The notes under the pieces were generated by a model. It was not told the DNA's origin, searched no databases, and saw only the letters and a program-made list of their open reading frames with translations. This document shows, piece by piece, positions 34,994 through 44,068 of a DNA stretch of 64,000 bases (the first letter of the stretch is position 1; every line of letters starts with the position of its first letter). The DNA comes from Arcicella lustrica (lineage in GTDB: Bacteria; Bacteroidota; Bacteroidia; Cytophagales; Spirosomataceae), in assembly GCF_034930985.1 (NCBI RefSeq), contig NZ_JAYGIM010000007.1:186001-250000 (forward strand), in the 5' to 3' direction. Position numbers and translations under genes: made by a program.

Positions 34994-37900
34994 TCAAGTG
35001 TTTTTCCAGAAATTACGGCTATAGATTCGCTCAAAAATCCAGCCTTTGGCTTTTAAACCAGCAGGAATGTAGGCAAAAGTCTCTTTCGGAGAAATATGTT
35101 CATAATACAAATCATCGTCGGTCAAGATAAGTGATTCGTATTTTTCCCCTGTTTTTACCGTAATATCTGCAAATGGCAATTCTTTTACATTTTGCTGGTT
35201 GTATTTTGCAATCTGCTCTTTCAATAACCAATCTGCTTGATAATTGGTTGAAGAAAACGGTTTCGGTTTATAGTTTCCTTCCGACACCGACAAAGCATAT
35301 TCTAAATAACTTTTCAATAATTTTGGACCTTCGTTGAGCGTATCGCCAACATTTAATTGATGTGGCAAAATACTGCTGACAATCAGTATTTTTTCTTTGG
35401 CACGAGTAATCGCCACATTCAAACGATTTTCGCCTCCTTGCTGATTCAGCGAACCAAATTGCATACTCATTTTTCCGTTCACGTCTGGTGCATAAGCAAT
35501 TGAAAAGATGATGATGTCTCGTTCATCTCCCTGTACATTTTCGATGTTTTTTACAAAAATTGGCGCAATGTTTTCAGCAGAATGATTCAACGCAAAAGCC
35601 TTTGTTTCTAATAAATCTTGAATCAAGCCTTGTTGTTTAAAATTAAAAGTAACAATGCCAATTGATTTTTGTGGAAAATCATTTTTGAGGTTTTCGACCA
35701 AATTAATAATCGTTTCGGCTTCTTCAAGATTACTATTGTTTTCCCAAATGCCATTTACTTTTAAGTATCGAATCGCAGGTTCTGCTTTGTTGATTTCATA
35801 AAAATCGGGCAAAAGCTGTAAAGTATTATTGTAGAAGTACTCATTTGAAAAATCAATTAAATCCAAGGAACGACTGCGATAATGCCCACGCAACTGTGTT
35901 TGTGGCAAGTACTGACAAGCCAAATCTAACAAAGAATCTACTTCTAATGCTGGCGAATCATCCGTATCATTTTCAAATTTTAGTCTGTATAAATCATTCG
36001 GTTGTAATTGTTTTGAATCGCCTGCAATCACTACTTGTTTTCCTCTGAACAGCGCAGGAATTCCTTGTTCGGCAAAACATTGTGAGGCTTCGTCAAAGAT
36101 GATTAAATCGAAAAATGGTTTTTCAGTTTCCATCGGAAAAATAGCTGAAACCGTTTCGGGCGAAGCCAACCAACAAGGAACTAATCTGAAAATTTCATCT
36201 GAATAAGCCGCAATCAATCGCCTAACAGCCCATAATTTCCTTTTTTTGGCTACTTGATGTTTTAAATCACGATAAGTAACTACATTTTGCAAACGATTTT
36301 TCTCTAAGTTCTGATAGCTGAGTGTTCGTAATTTTAGCAATAAAATCTCTTTACTCAACTGCTGTTTTTGAAGTACAGCTTCTTGTAATTGATTTTCTAA
36401 TTGACCTATTTTCAAAGAACTTACTCCTCTTAAAATCGGATTTTTAATTTCAATATCTTTTATCCAAGCCAGTTTTAAACTATTCAGAAAGCTATCAAGT
36501 GGTTTTTTTTCTTCAACAAATAAATGGATTACGGCTAATTCAGTGTGACTGCACTCGGCTTTCAAAGCGTCCAATTCTTGCATATCGTCAAAATGTTCTT
36601 GCAAGTATTTTATCACCAAAGTTCCGTGCTGTAAATGGGCTAATTCATTGATTTGAATCACTGATAAATTTACTTGCCAAAGTGCTTGTTGTTCTTCTAA
36701 TTGGATTGACTTTTCAATTAGAAATTTTACTTTTTGCTGAAAATCTGACCAAGAAAAACTCGTCCATTCGTTCAGCGGAACATTTTTAATACTTCTAAAA
36801 ATCGTTTCTGCTTTGGCTATTTGGTACAACATTTGAAAATGACGTTCGAACCAACGATAGCCTTTTCTCAACCAAGTAACTTCTTCGTTACTTTCTGCAT
36901 TTTTTGAAAATTCATTTCCAAATAAATAAGCCCATTCTTTCCACCATTTTTCTAAACCTATTCTGTTCTGAATTCTTTCATGCAGTTTTTTCAAATCTTC
37001 TAGCCCAATACTTAGTCCGTTGGCGATAGCAAGCTGTTGAATTTCTTTTTTCTCTTTTGAAAACAGCGACCAATAAATGCTCTCAAAAGTATTGCTTTTG
37101 GCATGGATAGCTTTGCTTATTTTTCCAGAAAACGTCAATAAATCTGCACTTGACAAAGTAATTTCTATGCCTTGCCCCGCAAAAAACTGAGCAACTTCTG
37201 CTTCTAAACTTGAAATTTTAGTCGTATTAGTCTTGATTTTTTGTGACAAATTTCTGGCAAGAAGTTGATAGATTTTGTCTGTTGAAATACCATTTAACAG
37301 ATTTTGTAGCTTTACTTTTTCAAGTGAAATTTTCTGGAGAGAGTCTAATGACAGTTTTTTGTCAAGTATTGTTTGAGATTGATTTTCTATTTCTTGCACA
37401 AAAAGCGTCAACTCTTTAATAGTCTTGGCAATCAGTGAAATATCTACTGGCTGACGATGCTGAAACGAAAGTCGATTTTGCCAAAAAAGACTGGCGTCAT
37501 TATTCCCCAACTTTTCTTGATAAGCGAAGTACAACTTAAATTTCTCAACAAAATCCTTGATTTCGGTGAAATTGAAATATTTGTAATACGCTTCTAAATC
37601 AACAAAAGTATCATTTGCAGAGCTTGTCAAGTACAGTTCTTTGACAGAAATTCCACATTCATTTACGGCAAATAAAGCGTCTTTAAAAGTCTGTAATTCT
37701 TCAGAAGTTTTATCAATTTGTTTACTCTGCTGACTGAAATTTCTTTCGATAAAAATAGCATCCAAACTCTGATTTTGCTTTTGATAAGTATCGACTTGCT
37801 CAATCTGATGCAAAATTTGTTCATAAAGTGCTTTCCTGTCATTTTTAAAATCGTGCACATTGCCAACAAAAGCACGCATTCCAACTTTTGCGAGGCGTTC

Positions 37901-39019
37901 TTGCACAACATCCAAAGCCGCTCGTTTCTGACAAACCACCAAAACCTTTTTGCCTCTTGCCGTAAAATCGGCAACGAGATTACAGATTAATTGAGATTTT
38001 CCTGTTCCTGGAGGGCCTTGAACGACTAACGATTGTCCAGCTTTTACTTCTCGCAAAGCTTTTTCCTGAGAAATATCAATTTCAAAAGGCGTTAATAATT
38101 GTTCTTCTCTAATCTGAATTGCTTCTTCAAAATCATTCGGGAAAAGATTTTCAACCGTTTTATCTTCATTTTTGGCTAAAGTATCAATCAAAAATTGATA
38201 GTCTGGCACTAAAAAAGAACCCGCTTGCGGGAAAATTCCTAAAACCGCCTGTGGAAATAAAGTAAGTTCGCCGTTGCGTTCGGTACTTTCTAAAGTCGTT
38301 TTAGCAATTTTTTCAAAATGCGTTAATTGATTCGTGAAATTATCTTGATTGAAATTGATTTTTAAGGGAGAATTCTTCAAATACTCATACAATTGCGTTC
38401 TGAATTCAAGGGCATTTTTCGAAAAATCTTCCAACGAATTATCTAAAAAATCATCTGAGATTTGAATCTCGTTGAAGTAAGAATATGCCAGCAAAAAACT
38501 TCTATTGAAAATAACTTCGTCTCTTTGTTTTATTTGCCAGATTTCGCTCAAAGACTCATCTGTCCCTGTATTTTTCTGAGGAAGCAACACGCAATCGAGA
38601 TGAACAGGAAAAAAAAGTAAAGGACAACGAACTACTGTTCCATCTGAAAATTTACCTTTTACAATCGGATAACCAATGTATAAATCTTCCGAACCACGCT
38701 CTTCTTCAATCAGTTTTTCATGCCTTGAAATCTTTCGTAGTTTCTTGCTGATTTCGTTTACTTTTTCAAAACGTGGATCATGTTTTTCGCAAAGCGTAAT
38801 CGTATTTTTTTGAGCAATTAACTGCTCGATAAGTTGAAAAGAAGGAGTGTTTTGAAGAAAATCAAGTTCGTGAACATCTAAAAACTGCTCAGTTGCTGAT
38901 GAAAGTAGCAAAGACTTATTCCTAGTACTCAGGTTAGTAAGTCTTTTTTGATATGATTTCAGGATAGAATGTAAAGTATTTTCTTCCACGATGCTTATTA
39001 GATGAACAGATTTATTCAA
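34994..39019 (-). CDS. Large UPF1-like SF1 helicase (DUF4011-type, AAA_11/AAA_12)
   Basis: 1341 aa. The N-terminal about 330 residues look like the DUF4011 region (KSYQKRLTNLSTRNKSLLL). Helicase motifs: Walker A QGPPGTGKSQLICNLVAD (about 335), Walker B/DEAS FDLIIFDEASQCF (about 975), GDSKQLQPNDLY, EN-VQGDERDIIIFS and GGENRLNVAITRAKEKIL (about 1196). A 500-residue helical insert separates motifs I and II. The tail ends KAKGWIFERIYSRNFWKNT, like the last strand of the Vsr/MTES_1575-type nuclease found at the end of related proteins, but the rest of that nuclease is not evident. There is no ATG near the N-terminus: TTG 39019 (used) or GTG 38989. It diverges from the 39046 gene by 26 bp. Nucleic-acid translocase, role unknown. 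Confidence 0.85.
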   Translation of the reverse strand: MNKSVHLISIVEENTLHSILKSYQKRLTNLSTRNKSLLLSSATEQFLDVHELDFLQNTPSFQLIEQLIAQKNTITLCEKHDPRFEKVNEISKKLRKISRHEKLIEEERGSEDLYIGYPIVKGKFSDGTVVRCPLLFFPVHLDCVLLPQKNTGTDESLSEIWQIKQRDEVIFNRSFLLAYSYFNEIQISDDFLDNSLEDFSKNALEFRTQLYEYLKNSPLKINFNQDNFTNQLTHFEKIAKTTLESTERNGELTLFPQAVLGIFPQAGSFLVPDYQFLIDTLAKNEDKTVENLFPNDFEEAIQIREEQLLTPFEIDISQEKALREVKAGQSLVVQGPPGTGKSQLICNLVADFTARGKKVLVVCQKRAALDVVQERLAKVGMRAFVGNVHDFKNDRKALYEQILHQIEQVDTYQKQNQSLDAIFIERNFSQQSKQIDKTSEELQTFKDALFAVNECGISVKELYLTSSANDTFVDLEAYYKYFNFTEIKDFVEKFKLYFAYQEKLGNNDASLFWQNRLSFQHRQPVDISLIAKTIKELTLFVQEIENQSQTILDKKLSLDSLQKISLEKVKLQNLLNGISTDKIYQLLARNLSQKIKTNTTKISSLEAEVAQFFAGQGIEITLSSADLLTFSGKISKAIHAKSNTFESIYWSLFSKEKKEIQQLAIANGLSIGLEDLKKLHERIQNRIGLEKWWKEWAYLFGNEFSKNAESNEEVTWLRKGYRWFERHFQMLYQIAKAETIFRSIKNVPLNEWTSFSWSDFQQKVKFLIEKSIQLEEQQALWQVNLSVIQINELAHLQHGTLVIKYLQEHFDDMQELDALKAECSHTELAVIHLFVEEKKPLDSFLNSLKLAWIKDIEIKNPILRGVSSLKIGQLENQLQEAVLQKQQLSKEILLLKLRTLSYQNLEKNRLQNVVTYRDLKHQVAKKRKLWAVRRLIAAYSDEIFRLVPCWLASPETVSAIFPMETEKPFFDLIIFDEASQCFAEQGIPALFRGKQVVIAGDSKQLQPNDLYRLKFENDTDDSPALEVDSLLDLACQYLPQTQLRGHYRSRSLDLIDFSNEYFYNNTLQLLPDFYEINKAEPAIRYLKVNGIWENNSNLEEAETIINLVENLKNDFPQKSIGIVTFNFKQQGLIQDLLETKAFALNHSAENIAPIFVKNIENVQGDERDIIIFSIAYAPDVNGKMSMQFGSLNQQGGENRLNVAITRAKEKILIVSSILPHQLNVGDTLNEGPKLLKSYLEYALSVSEGNYKPKPFSSTNYQADWLLKEQIAKYNQQNVKELPFADITVKTGEKYESLILTDDDLYYEHISPKETFAYIPAGLKAKGWIFERIYSRNFWKNT

Positions 39020-39045
39020 ATTTACAGGAAAATCTGGAAATTAAT

Positions 39046-39690
39046 ATGAAAACAGCTATAATCATCGGTGCTACTGGCTTGGTAGGCAGTACATTGGTCA
39101 AACAAATACTTGATAACCCCAATTACTCAAAAGTAACGTTGCTACTTCGCAAACCATTGGAGATTCAACATCCAAAATTGCAACAAGAAATCGTCGATTT
39201 CGATAAACCTGATGCTACAAAAATTATGGGCGACGAATTATTTTGTGCGATGGGAACAACTTTGCGCAAAGCGGGTTCTAAAGAAGCGCAATATAAAATT
39301 GATTGTACTTATCCTTATGAATTCGGAAAAATTGCCAAAGCCAACGGTGTAAAACAGTATATTTTGGTTTCATCCATTGGCTCGGATGCCAATTCCAATA
39401 GCTTTTACTTGAGAACAAAAGGCGATTTAGAACAGAAAATTAAAGCACTTGACTTTGAAAACTTCATCAGTGTTCGTCCTTCTTTTATTTTAGGTGACAG
39501 ACAAGAATTTCGTTTGGGGGAGAAAATAGGGATTGTTTTAGCCAAAGCAATTTCACCACTTTTAATTGGAAGTTTGAAAAAATACAGAGGAATTGAAGCC
39601 GCCCAAATCGCCAAAGCGATGCAAGTATTGGCAAGTAAAGGTTTGACTGGCGTGCATTTCTTTGAATCGGATGAGTTGCAAGCATTATAA
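39046..39690 (+). CDS. NAD(P)H-binding SDR-like protein (HTATIP2/atypical SDR)
   Basis: 214 aa. Rossmann start TAIIIGATGLVGSTLVKQIL with the GxxGxxG pattern, then VTLLLRKPLEI. Further HTATIP2/TIP30-like parts: DELFCAMGTTLRKAGSKEAQYKID, YILVSSIGSDANSNSFYLRTKGDLEQ (YxxxK-like) and SVRPSFILGDR. Atypical SDR proteins of this kind are common in Bacteroidota with unknown substrate. A MutS-like gene follows after about 50 bp on the same strand; likely one transcript. Confidence 0.88.
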   Translation: MKTAIIIGATGLVGSTLVKQILDNPNYSKVTLLLRKPLEIQHPKLQQEIVDFDKPDATKIMGDELFCAMGTTLRKAGSKEAQYKIDCTYPYEFGKIAKANGVKQYILVSSIGSDANSNSFYLRTKGDLEQKIKALDFENFISVRPSFILGDRQEFRLGEKIGIVLAKAISPLLIGSLKKYRGIEAAQIAKAMQVLASKGLTGVHFFESDELQAL

Positions 39691-39743
39691 GCTTGAGAAT
39701 GTTCAAAGCTCTTTCTGTATCTTTGTTGAAAAAAATACCGTTT

Positions 39744-41534
39744 ATGACACCACTCGAAACTTTTCAATCCAGAAAAATTCATTTCCAAAACCTTGCCGAG
39801 CAATTCCAAAAACAATATAATCAATGGGCTGTTTTTAGGGCTATTTTGTTTGTGGCTGTTGCTGCGATTGGCTATTTCTGCTATGAATTTTATGATTTTG
39901 CTTACACGCTTTTAGTACTAATTATTGGCATTGCCTTGTTTTTGTTTTCCGTAACTAAACATTTAAAAATAAAGTATTTAAGAGATAAAAATAGAACTTT
40001 AAGCACGCTGAATGAAGACGAAATTCAACGTTTAGAAAATCGTTTTACTCGTACAGAAACAGGCGAAGTATTTGCAGAAGACAACCACTTTTATGCAAGT
40101 GATTTAGATATTTTCGGGAAGCAATCTCTTTATAAATTACTGAATCGCACGCATACTTTTGGGGGGGCGAAAATGTTGGCAAATTGGCTTTTGCATCCAG
40201 CAGAAACGACTGAAATTCTCAATCGACAAAAAGCTATTCAAGAATTATCAGAGAAAATAGATTGGCGACAAGATTTAGAAGCCTCCGCCATGTTGATTGA
40301 AGAAGTATCCGAGCCAACTCATCAATTATTGGCTTGGAACGATGCACCAGCTAATCAGAAAATCCAACAACCTTTATTTCAAATTGCTCGCTTTTTGCCT
40401 TATATCACCATTCCTGTGATTTTGGCTTGGATTTTGGGTTTTGTACCTATCTATATAGTGTTGGTGTTGATGGGAATTCATGGTTTGATTTTAAAACAAA
40501 TATTTACAGAAGTAACCGTTGCGCTCGATCAAACCAATCGCATTGCTGGTGCGATGAAAGCATATTCTGCCTTGGCTGAATTGATTGTTCTTGAAGATTT
40601 TCAAGAAGAAAAACTACAAAATTTAAAAAGCAAAATTGCTGAGGCTAGTCCCGCCATTCTTGCTTTAGAAGATATTCTGAACAAAATGGCGAATAGAACG
40701 AATCCTTTTTTCGCTTTTGTAGTGGGCATTCCAACTTTATGGGATATTCAATATTTTATCAAATTAGAAAATTGGAAAGCAAACCATCGTGAAAATTTAC
40801 CTACTTGGTTGGCTGTCATTGCCGAATTTGAAACCTTGAATAGTTTGGCGGGCTATCGTTTTGCCAATCCTACTTTTATTCAACCTAGTATTGTAGCTGG
40901 CGGAGTATTTTTAAAAGCAAAAGCTTTGGGTCACCCGATGATTCGCCATAATAAAAGAGTTGCAAATGATATAGAACTGATTGGCGGAGGAAAAACCATT
41001 ATCATTACAGGTTCGAATATGTCGGGCAAAAGTACTTTCCAAAGAACAGTTGCCATAAATGTAGTATTGGCATTGACGGGTGGCGTTGTTTGTGCAGAAA
41101 GTTTTGAATGTTCTTATTTACAAGTATTCACCAGTATGCGAAGCAATGATTCTTTAGAAGAAGGTACTTCATCTTTTTATGCCGAACTAAAACGCTTGAA
41201 GCAATTGATTGACGAAGTAGGAACAGGCAAGCAAAACAAAGCTTCAATACTGTACTTTTTAGATGAAATTCTGAAAGGAACAAACTCAAAAGACCGCCAC
41301 GAAGGAGCAAGAGCTTTGATGTTGCAATTGCATAAAACCTCAGCTTCTGGCTTTATTTCTACTCACGACGTAGAATTAGGTGATGAATTTGATGAACAAG
41401 ATTTTGTAAAAAACTATAGCTTTTCATCCGAAGTAGTCAACGACGATTTGGTATTCGATTATAAACTTCGCAAAGGTGTTTGCCATAGTTTTAATGCGAG
41501 TCAACTAATGAAGAGGATTGGGATTGAGATGTAA
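39744..41534 (+). CDS. Membrane-anchored MutS-like ATPase
   Basis: 596 aa. The C-terminal third is a MutS-family ATPase domain: Walker A TGSNMSGKSTFQRTVAINV (about 423), ECSYLQVFTSMRSNDSLEEGTSSFYAE, Walker B ILYFLDEILKGTNSKDRHEG and FISTHDVELGDEF. A core/lever part precedes it (KLLNRTHTFGGAKMLANWLLHP). The mismatch-recognition domain I is missing. Unlike true MutS there are hydrophobic membrane segments near residues 27-72 and 210-250. Start at ATG 39744 (MTPLETFQSRK) matches the usual beginning of this group; in-frame TTG 39693 and ATG 39699 exist upstream. A role in canonical mismatch repair is unlikely; function unknown. Confidence 0.85.
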   Translation: MTPLETFQSRKIHFQNLAEQFQKQYNQWAVFRAILFVAVAAIGYFCYEFYDFAYTLLVLIIGIALFLFSVTKHLKIKYLRDKNRTLSTLNEDEIQRLENRFTRTETGEVFAEDNHFYASDLDIFGKQSLYKLLNRTHTFGGAKMLANWLLHPAETTEILNRQKAIQELSEKIDWRQDLEASAMLIEEVSEPTHQLLAWNDAPANQKIQQPLFQIARFLPYITIPVILAWILGFVPIYIVLVLMGIHGLILKQIFTEVTVALDQTNRIAGAMKAYSALAELIVLEDFQEEKLQNLKSKIAEASPAILALEDILNKMANRTNPFFAFVVGIPTLWDIQYFIKLENWKANHRENLPTWLAVIAEFETLNSLAGYRFANPTFIQPSIVAGGVFLKAKALGHPMIRHNKRVANDIELIGGGKTIIITGSNMSGKSTFQRTVAINVVLALTGGVVCAESFECSYLQVFTSMRSNDSLEEGTSSFYAELKRLKQLIDEVGTGKQNKASILYFLDEILKGTNSKDRHEGARALMLQLHKTSASGFISTHDVELGDEFDEQDFVKNYSFSSEVVNDDLVFDYKLRKGVCHSFNASQLMKRIGIEM

Positions 41535-41575
41535 GCTATTTCTTAACTAGTGATTAGTATTTAAAACTGATAATT

Positions 41576-41608
41576 ACTCATGGCATGACTCCAAGTCATG
41601 CCATGAGT
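41576..41608. repeat. Perfect 15-bp inverted repeat (REP-like palindrome)
   Basis: ACTCATGGCATGACT at 41576-41590, 3-nt loop CCA, exact complement at 41594-41608. No T-run follows, yet it lies between convergent genes and may still stop or protect transcripts. Confidence 0.8.
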
Positions 41609-41622
41609 GAAAGAGTAAAATA

Positions 41623-42366
41623 TTATTTTACAATTCCCATCTTCATAAAAACAGGAAAATTCACTTTGAAAATATCTGAACTTTTATAGATAGCTTTTAA
41701 ACTTTCTATAAAACCATCTACAGGATTTTCATGGTGAATTTTGATGTACTTCTGTACACTCGACCAAGTATTCAAATATCCTTCCAATTCAGCAAGCGTC
41801 CATTGATAGTTCATCGCAAATTTTGGACTTTCTATCATCTCAAAAGGAAATGGAATACTTCTGTATTCTTCATCAATAAACCTACGTTCCGCATCCCAAT
41901 ATTCACCAATTTGTTCTTGATAAAAATCCTGAAATAGCGCATTGGCTTTTTCATTATCTATCGTCAAAGTACCATAACCCCAAGCCGCAAAAATGGCTTC
42001 TGGCTTAGCAACACGATGTACTTCTTGGAAAAAACGCTCAAAATCAAACCAATGAATGGCTTGCCCAACCGTTATTAAATCAAAAGTATTTGCTGGGAAT
42101 TCCGTCTTTTCAGCTTGAGCAATTGAATAATGAATATTATCCGCCTGATGAGCATTATCTAACTGCTTTTGCGAAATATCCGTCGCAAAAACTTTTTGAA
42201 ATATTGTTGATAAATGCGACGCCACTTGTCCATTGCCAGTGGCACAATCCCAAGCAGCCTCAAAGTTTTTCACCTTTGTCAAAACAAAGTCATACAATTC
42301 AGCAGGATATTTAGGACGAAATTTAGCATAAAGTGCTGCTTGTGTCGAGAAATTATCTTTAGGCAT
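41623..42366 (-). CDS. Class I SAM-dependent methyltransferase
   Basis: 247 aa. Motif I AWDCATGNGQVASHL (SAM-binding glycine loop), motif II acidic position in VFATDISQKQLDNA, and FDLITVGQAIHWFDFERFFQEVHRVAKP, which is the Methyltransf_11-type motif IV/V region. Starts MPKDNFSTQAALYAKFRPKYP, as in the small Bacteroidota/yeast 'YHR209W-like' group (from memory). Substrate unknown. Single gene, convergent with the MutS-like gene. Confidence 0.88.
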   Translation of the reverse strand: MPKDNFSTQAALYAKFRPKYPAELYDFVLTKVKNFEAAWDCATGNGQVASHLSTIFQKVFATDISQKQLDNAHQADNIHYSIAQAEKTEFPANTFDLITVGQAIHWFDFERFFQEVHRVAKPEAIFAAWGYGTLTIDNEKANALFQDFYQEQIGEYWDAERRFIDEEYRSIPFPFEMIESPKFAMNYQWTLAELEGYLNTWSSVQKYIKIHHENPVDGFIESLKAIYKSSDIFKVNFPVFMKMGIVK

Positions 42367-42485
42367 CTCTTGTTAATTTAGTCGGGAGCTTACGATTTCT
42401 TAGACGTTTGGCTTGTGTTGAATTATCATCTAAGTCTAACCTTCCTAAGTAATATTATATTTGAGTTATTTTAATTCAATTATAA

Positions 42486-43253
42486 TTATTCTCTCGTCAC
42501 ATACTTATCGCTTATCCATCCTCTTAGCTTCTGATTTTTGAATTCAAAACTTATTGGATTGCATTCTTCTTTTCCTGCAATAGTGTTATTTTCTACCTCA
42601 ACAAACAGCCACTTCCTATCTTTTTCTATGATTTCAGATAGAACCTTAATTTTTGATGCTATTTTAATTTTAGCAATAATATTAGTTCCATCTTCGCAAG
42701 CATAGGTAAATGTTTCTTTTACTTTTCCCTCTAGCTTATCAATGCTTGGTGAAAATCGCAAATTGTAATTGTCTATGGTAACTTTTACAAAAAAAGTATT
42801 TGTAAAATAAATAAAAGGTTCTAAAAGGTGCGTGTTTTCTGTATAAGAGCTATTGGTCAAAACGTAATTTTCCTTAATAATTGCAGAACTTTCGTTAAAC
42901 TCAAATACTCTATTTGACAAATAAGGACTCTCTCCACAACAGTGTGTCAATCTTACATACAACATTTTTTTATTGTCAATATTCCATAAAACATAAGAAT
43001 TACATTGTTCATGTAGTTGCTCTTTGTATTGTCCATCCATGTTTAAAAATACTGTAATACAGTTTGGTTCGCCACATCCATATAAGTAAATAATATCGTT
43101 TTTTCCATCATTGTTTAAATCAATAATTTGCTTCTCAAACGTCCTATCGTTTGCATTTTTTTTAATCTCGCTCTCTATTTTATTAATTTGAGAAGATTGA
43201 CCAAATCCTTGAATTAAAATAGTAAAACAAAAGAGTGTTAGTAGGGCTCGCAT
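42486..43253 (-). CDS. Secreted protein of unknown function with C-terminal SH3-like end
   Basis: 255 aa from ATG 43253, which gives a signal peptide (MRALLTLFCFTILIQGFGQ); an in-frame GTG at 43274 would add seven residues. An Asp-rich repeat-like element IIDLNNDGKNDIIYLYGCGE looks like an FG-GAP/integrin-type calcium loop. The last about 70 residues (KIKVLSEIIEKDRKWLFVEVEN...LRGWISDKYVTRE) resemble a bacterial SH3 domain. Five or more cysteines are present. I do not recognise a named family. Single gene. Confidence 0.75.
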   Translation of the reverse strand: MRALLTLFCFTILIQGFGQSSQINKIESEIKKNANDRTFEKQIIDLNNDGKNDIIYLYGCGEPNCITVFLNMDGQYKEQLHEQCNSYVLWNIDNKKMLYVRLTHCCGESPYLSNRVFEFNESSAIIKENYVLTNSSYTENTHLLEPFIYFTNTFFVKVTIDNYNLRFSPSIDKLEGKVKETFTYACEDGTNIIAKIKIASKIKVLSEIIEKDRKWLFVEVENNTIAGKEECNPISFEFKNQKLRGWISDKYVTRE

Positions 43254-43470
43254 ATTATTTGTTTTAACCACCAACTAAGCTATTATACGAAAGTTTTAGT
43301 AACTCGTTGGTGGAAAGTTTTCCAAATTTAGGATAGTGTATAAAAACTTCAATTAGCAGTAATTCACTCAATTCCCCAAAAAATCACCGAACTCTTTTAT
43401 GAAAATTATGTGGCAGTCAATAAATGCCTAAGAGATTCTTTGCTTCAAATTGATTTAAAGCAAATCATTT

Positions 43471-43798
43471 TGTTTCTATACTATTTCTTATTGGAATTGA
43501 TTGGATACAAGTGTTTCTATACTATTTTATGTAGAAAATGATTAGATACAAATGTTTCTATACTATTTCATGTATAAAATGACTAGATACAAGTGTTTCT
43601 ATGCTGTTTTATGTAGGAAATGATTAGATACAAATGTTTCTATAGTGTTTCTTACAGAATATGATTAGATACAAATGTTTCTATAGTGTTTCTTACAGAA
43701 TATGATTAGATACAAATGTTTCTATACTGTTTCATATAGGAAATGATTAGATACAGATGTTTTTATGCTGTTTCTAACAGTAATTTATTGGATACAAA
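43471..43798. repeat. Tandem array, 8 units of exactly 41 bp
   Basis: Units start at 43471, 43512, 43553, 43594, 43635, 43676, 43717 and 43758. Most conserved parts are TGTTTCTATA at the start and GATTAGATACAAA at the end. Units 5 and 6 are identical; the others differ in the middle. Many units contain an inverted TTTCTATA...TATAGGAAA pair. The array ends about 90 bp upstream of the trp promoter. There are no spacers, so it is not CRISPR. Confidence 0.95.
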
Positions 43799-43886
43799 AA
43801 ATATTGTGTTCCACCACATTGAAGGGAGGTTTCACCTTCATCAAGCTTCCAAAAAACACCTTTCGGGAAATTTTTCTGCAATATTT

Positions 43887-43916
43887 TTTGAATCTAATTT
43901 TTTAATACTAAGTTTG
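43887..43916 (+). promoter_or_regulatory. Bacteroidota-type promoter of the trp operon
   Basis: TTTG at 43887-43890, 18-bp spacer, TAAGTTTG at 43909-43916; this fits TTTG-N(17-22)-TAnnTTTG. The expected transcription start (about 43923) lies a little before the leader ATG at 43936. Confidence 0.7.
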
Positions 43917-43935
43917 TGCAAATAAAAATCAGACA

Positions 43936-43992
43936 ATGACAAACAATTTCAAAAATACAGCATGGTGGTGGCAACTGACAAGCGTCCGTTGA
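43936..43992 (+). CDS. trpL: trp operon leader peptide
   Basis: 18 codons, MTNNFKNTAWWWQLTSVR, with three Trp codons in a row (43963-43971) and stop TGA at 43990-43992. Too short for ordinary ORF finding. A ribosome stalled at the Trp codons for lack of charged tRNA-Trp would open the protector hairpin just downstream; a ribosome that reaches the stop codon covers GTTGAACAG. Together with the following attenuator and trpEGDC this is a textbook-like translational sensor of tryptophan. Confidence 0.9.
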   Translation: MTNNFKNTAWWWQLTSVR

Positions 43993-44068
43993 ACAGCATT
44001 ATAATGTATTTTCGATAAAGATATATTTCTTCACGAAGAGGCTTACTGTTCAACCAGTAAGCCTTTTT
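43972..44068 (+). promoter_or_regulatory. trp attenuator (protector, antiterminator, terminator)
   Basis: Protector 1:2: CAAC-t-GAC (43972-43979) with GTC-c-GTTG (43984-43991), loop AAGC. Antiterminator 2:3: GTTGAACAG (43988-43996) with CTGTTCAAC (44046-44054), 9 bp perfect. Terminator 3:4: AGGCTTACTG (44039-44048) with CAGTAAGCCT (44055-44064), loop TTCAAC, then TTTT. The three states exclude each other in the right order. trpE starts 31 bp after the T-run. Confidence 0.9.

Noticed and set aside
43471..43798. CRISPR array reading of the 41-bp repeats
   Set aside because: Units are contiguous with no unique spacers and no cas genes nearby. The same holds for the 42-bp array at 60964.
43743..43925. 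60-aa ORF between the 41-bp array and the trp leader
   Set aside because: It starts in repeat DNA, ends in the promoter and has no recognisable feature.
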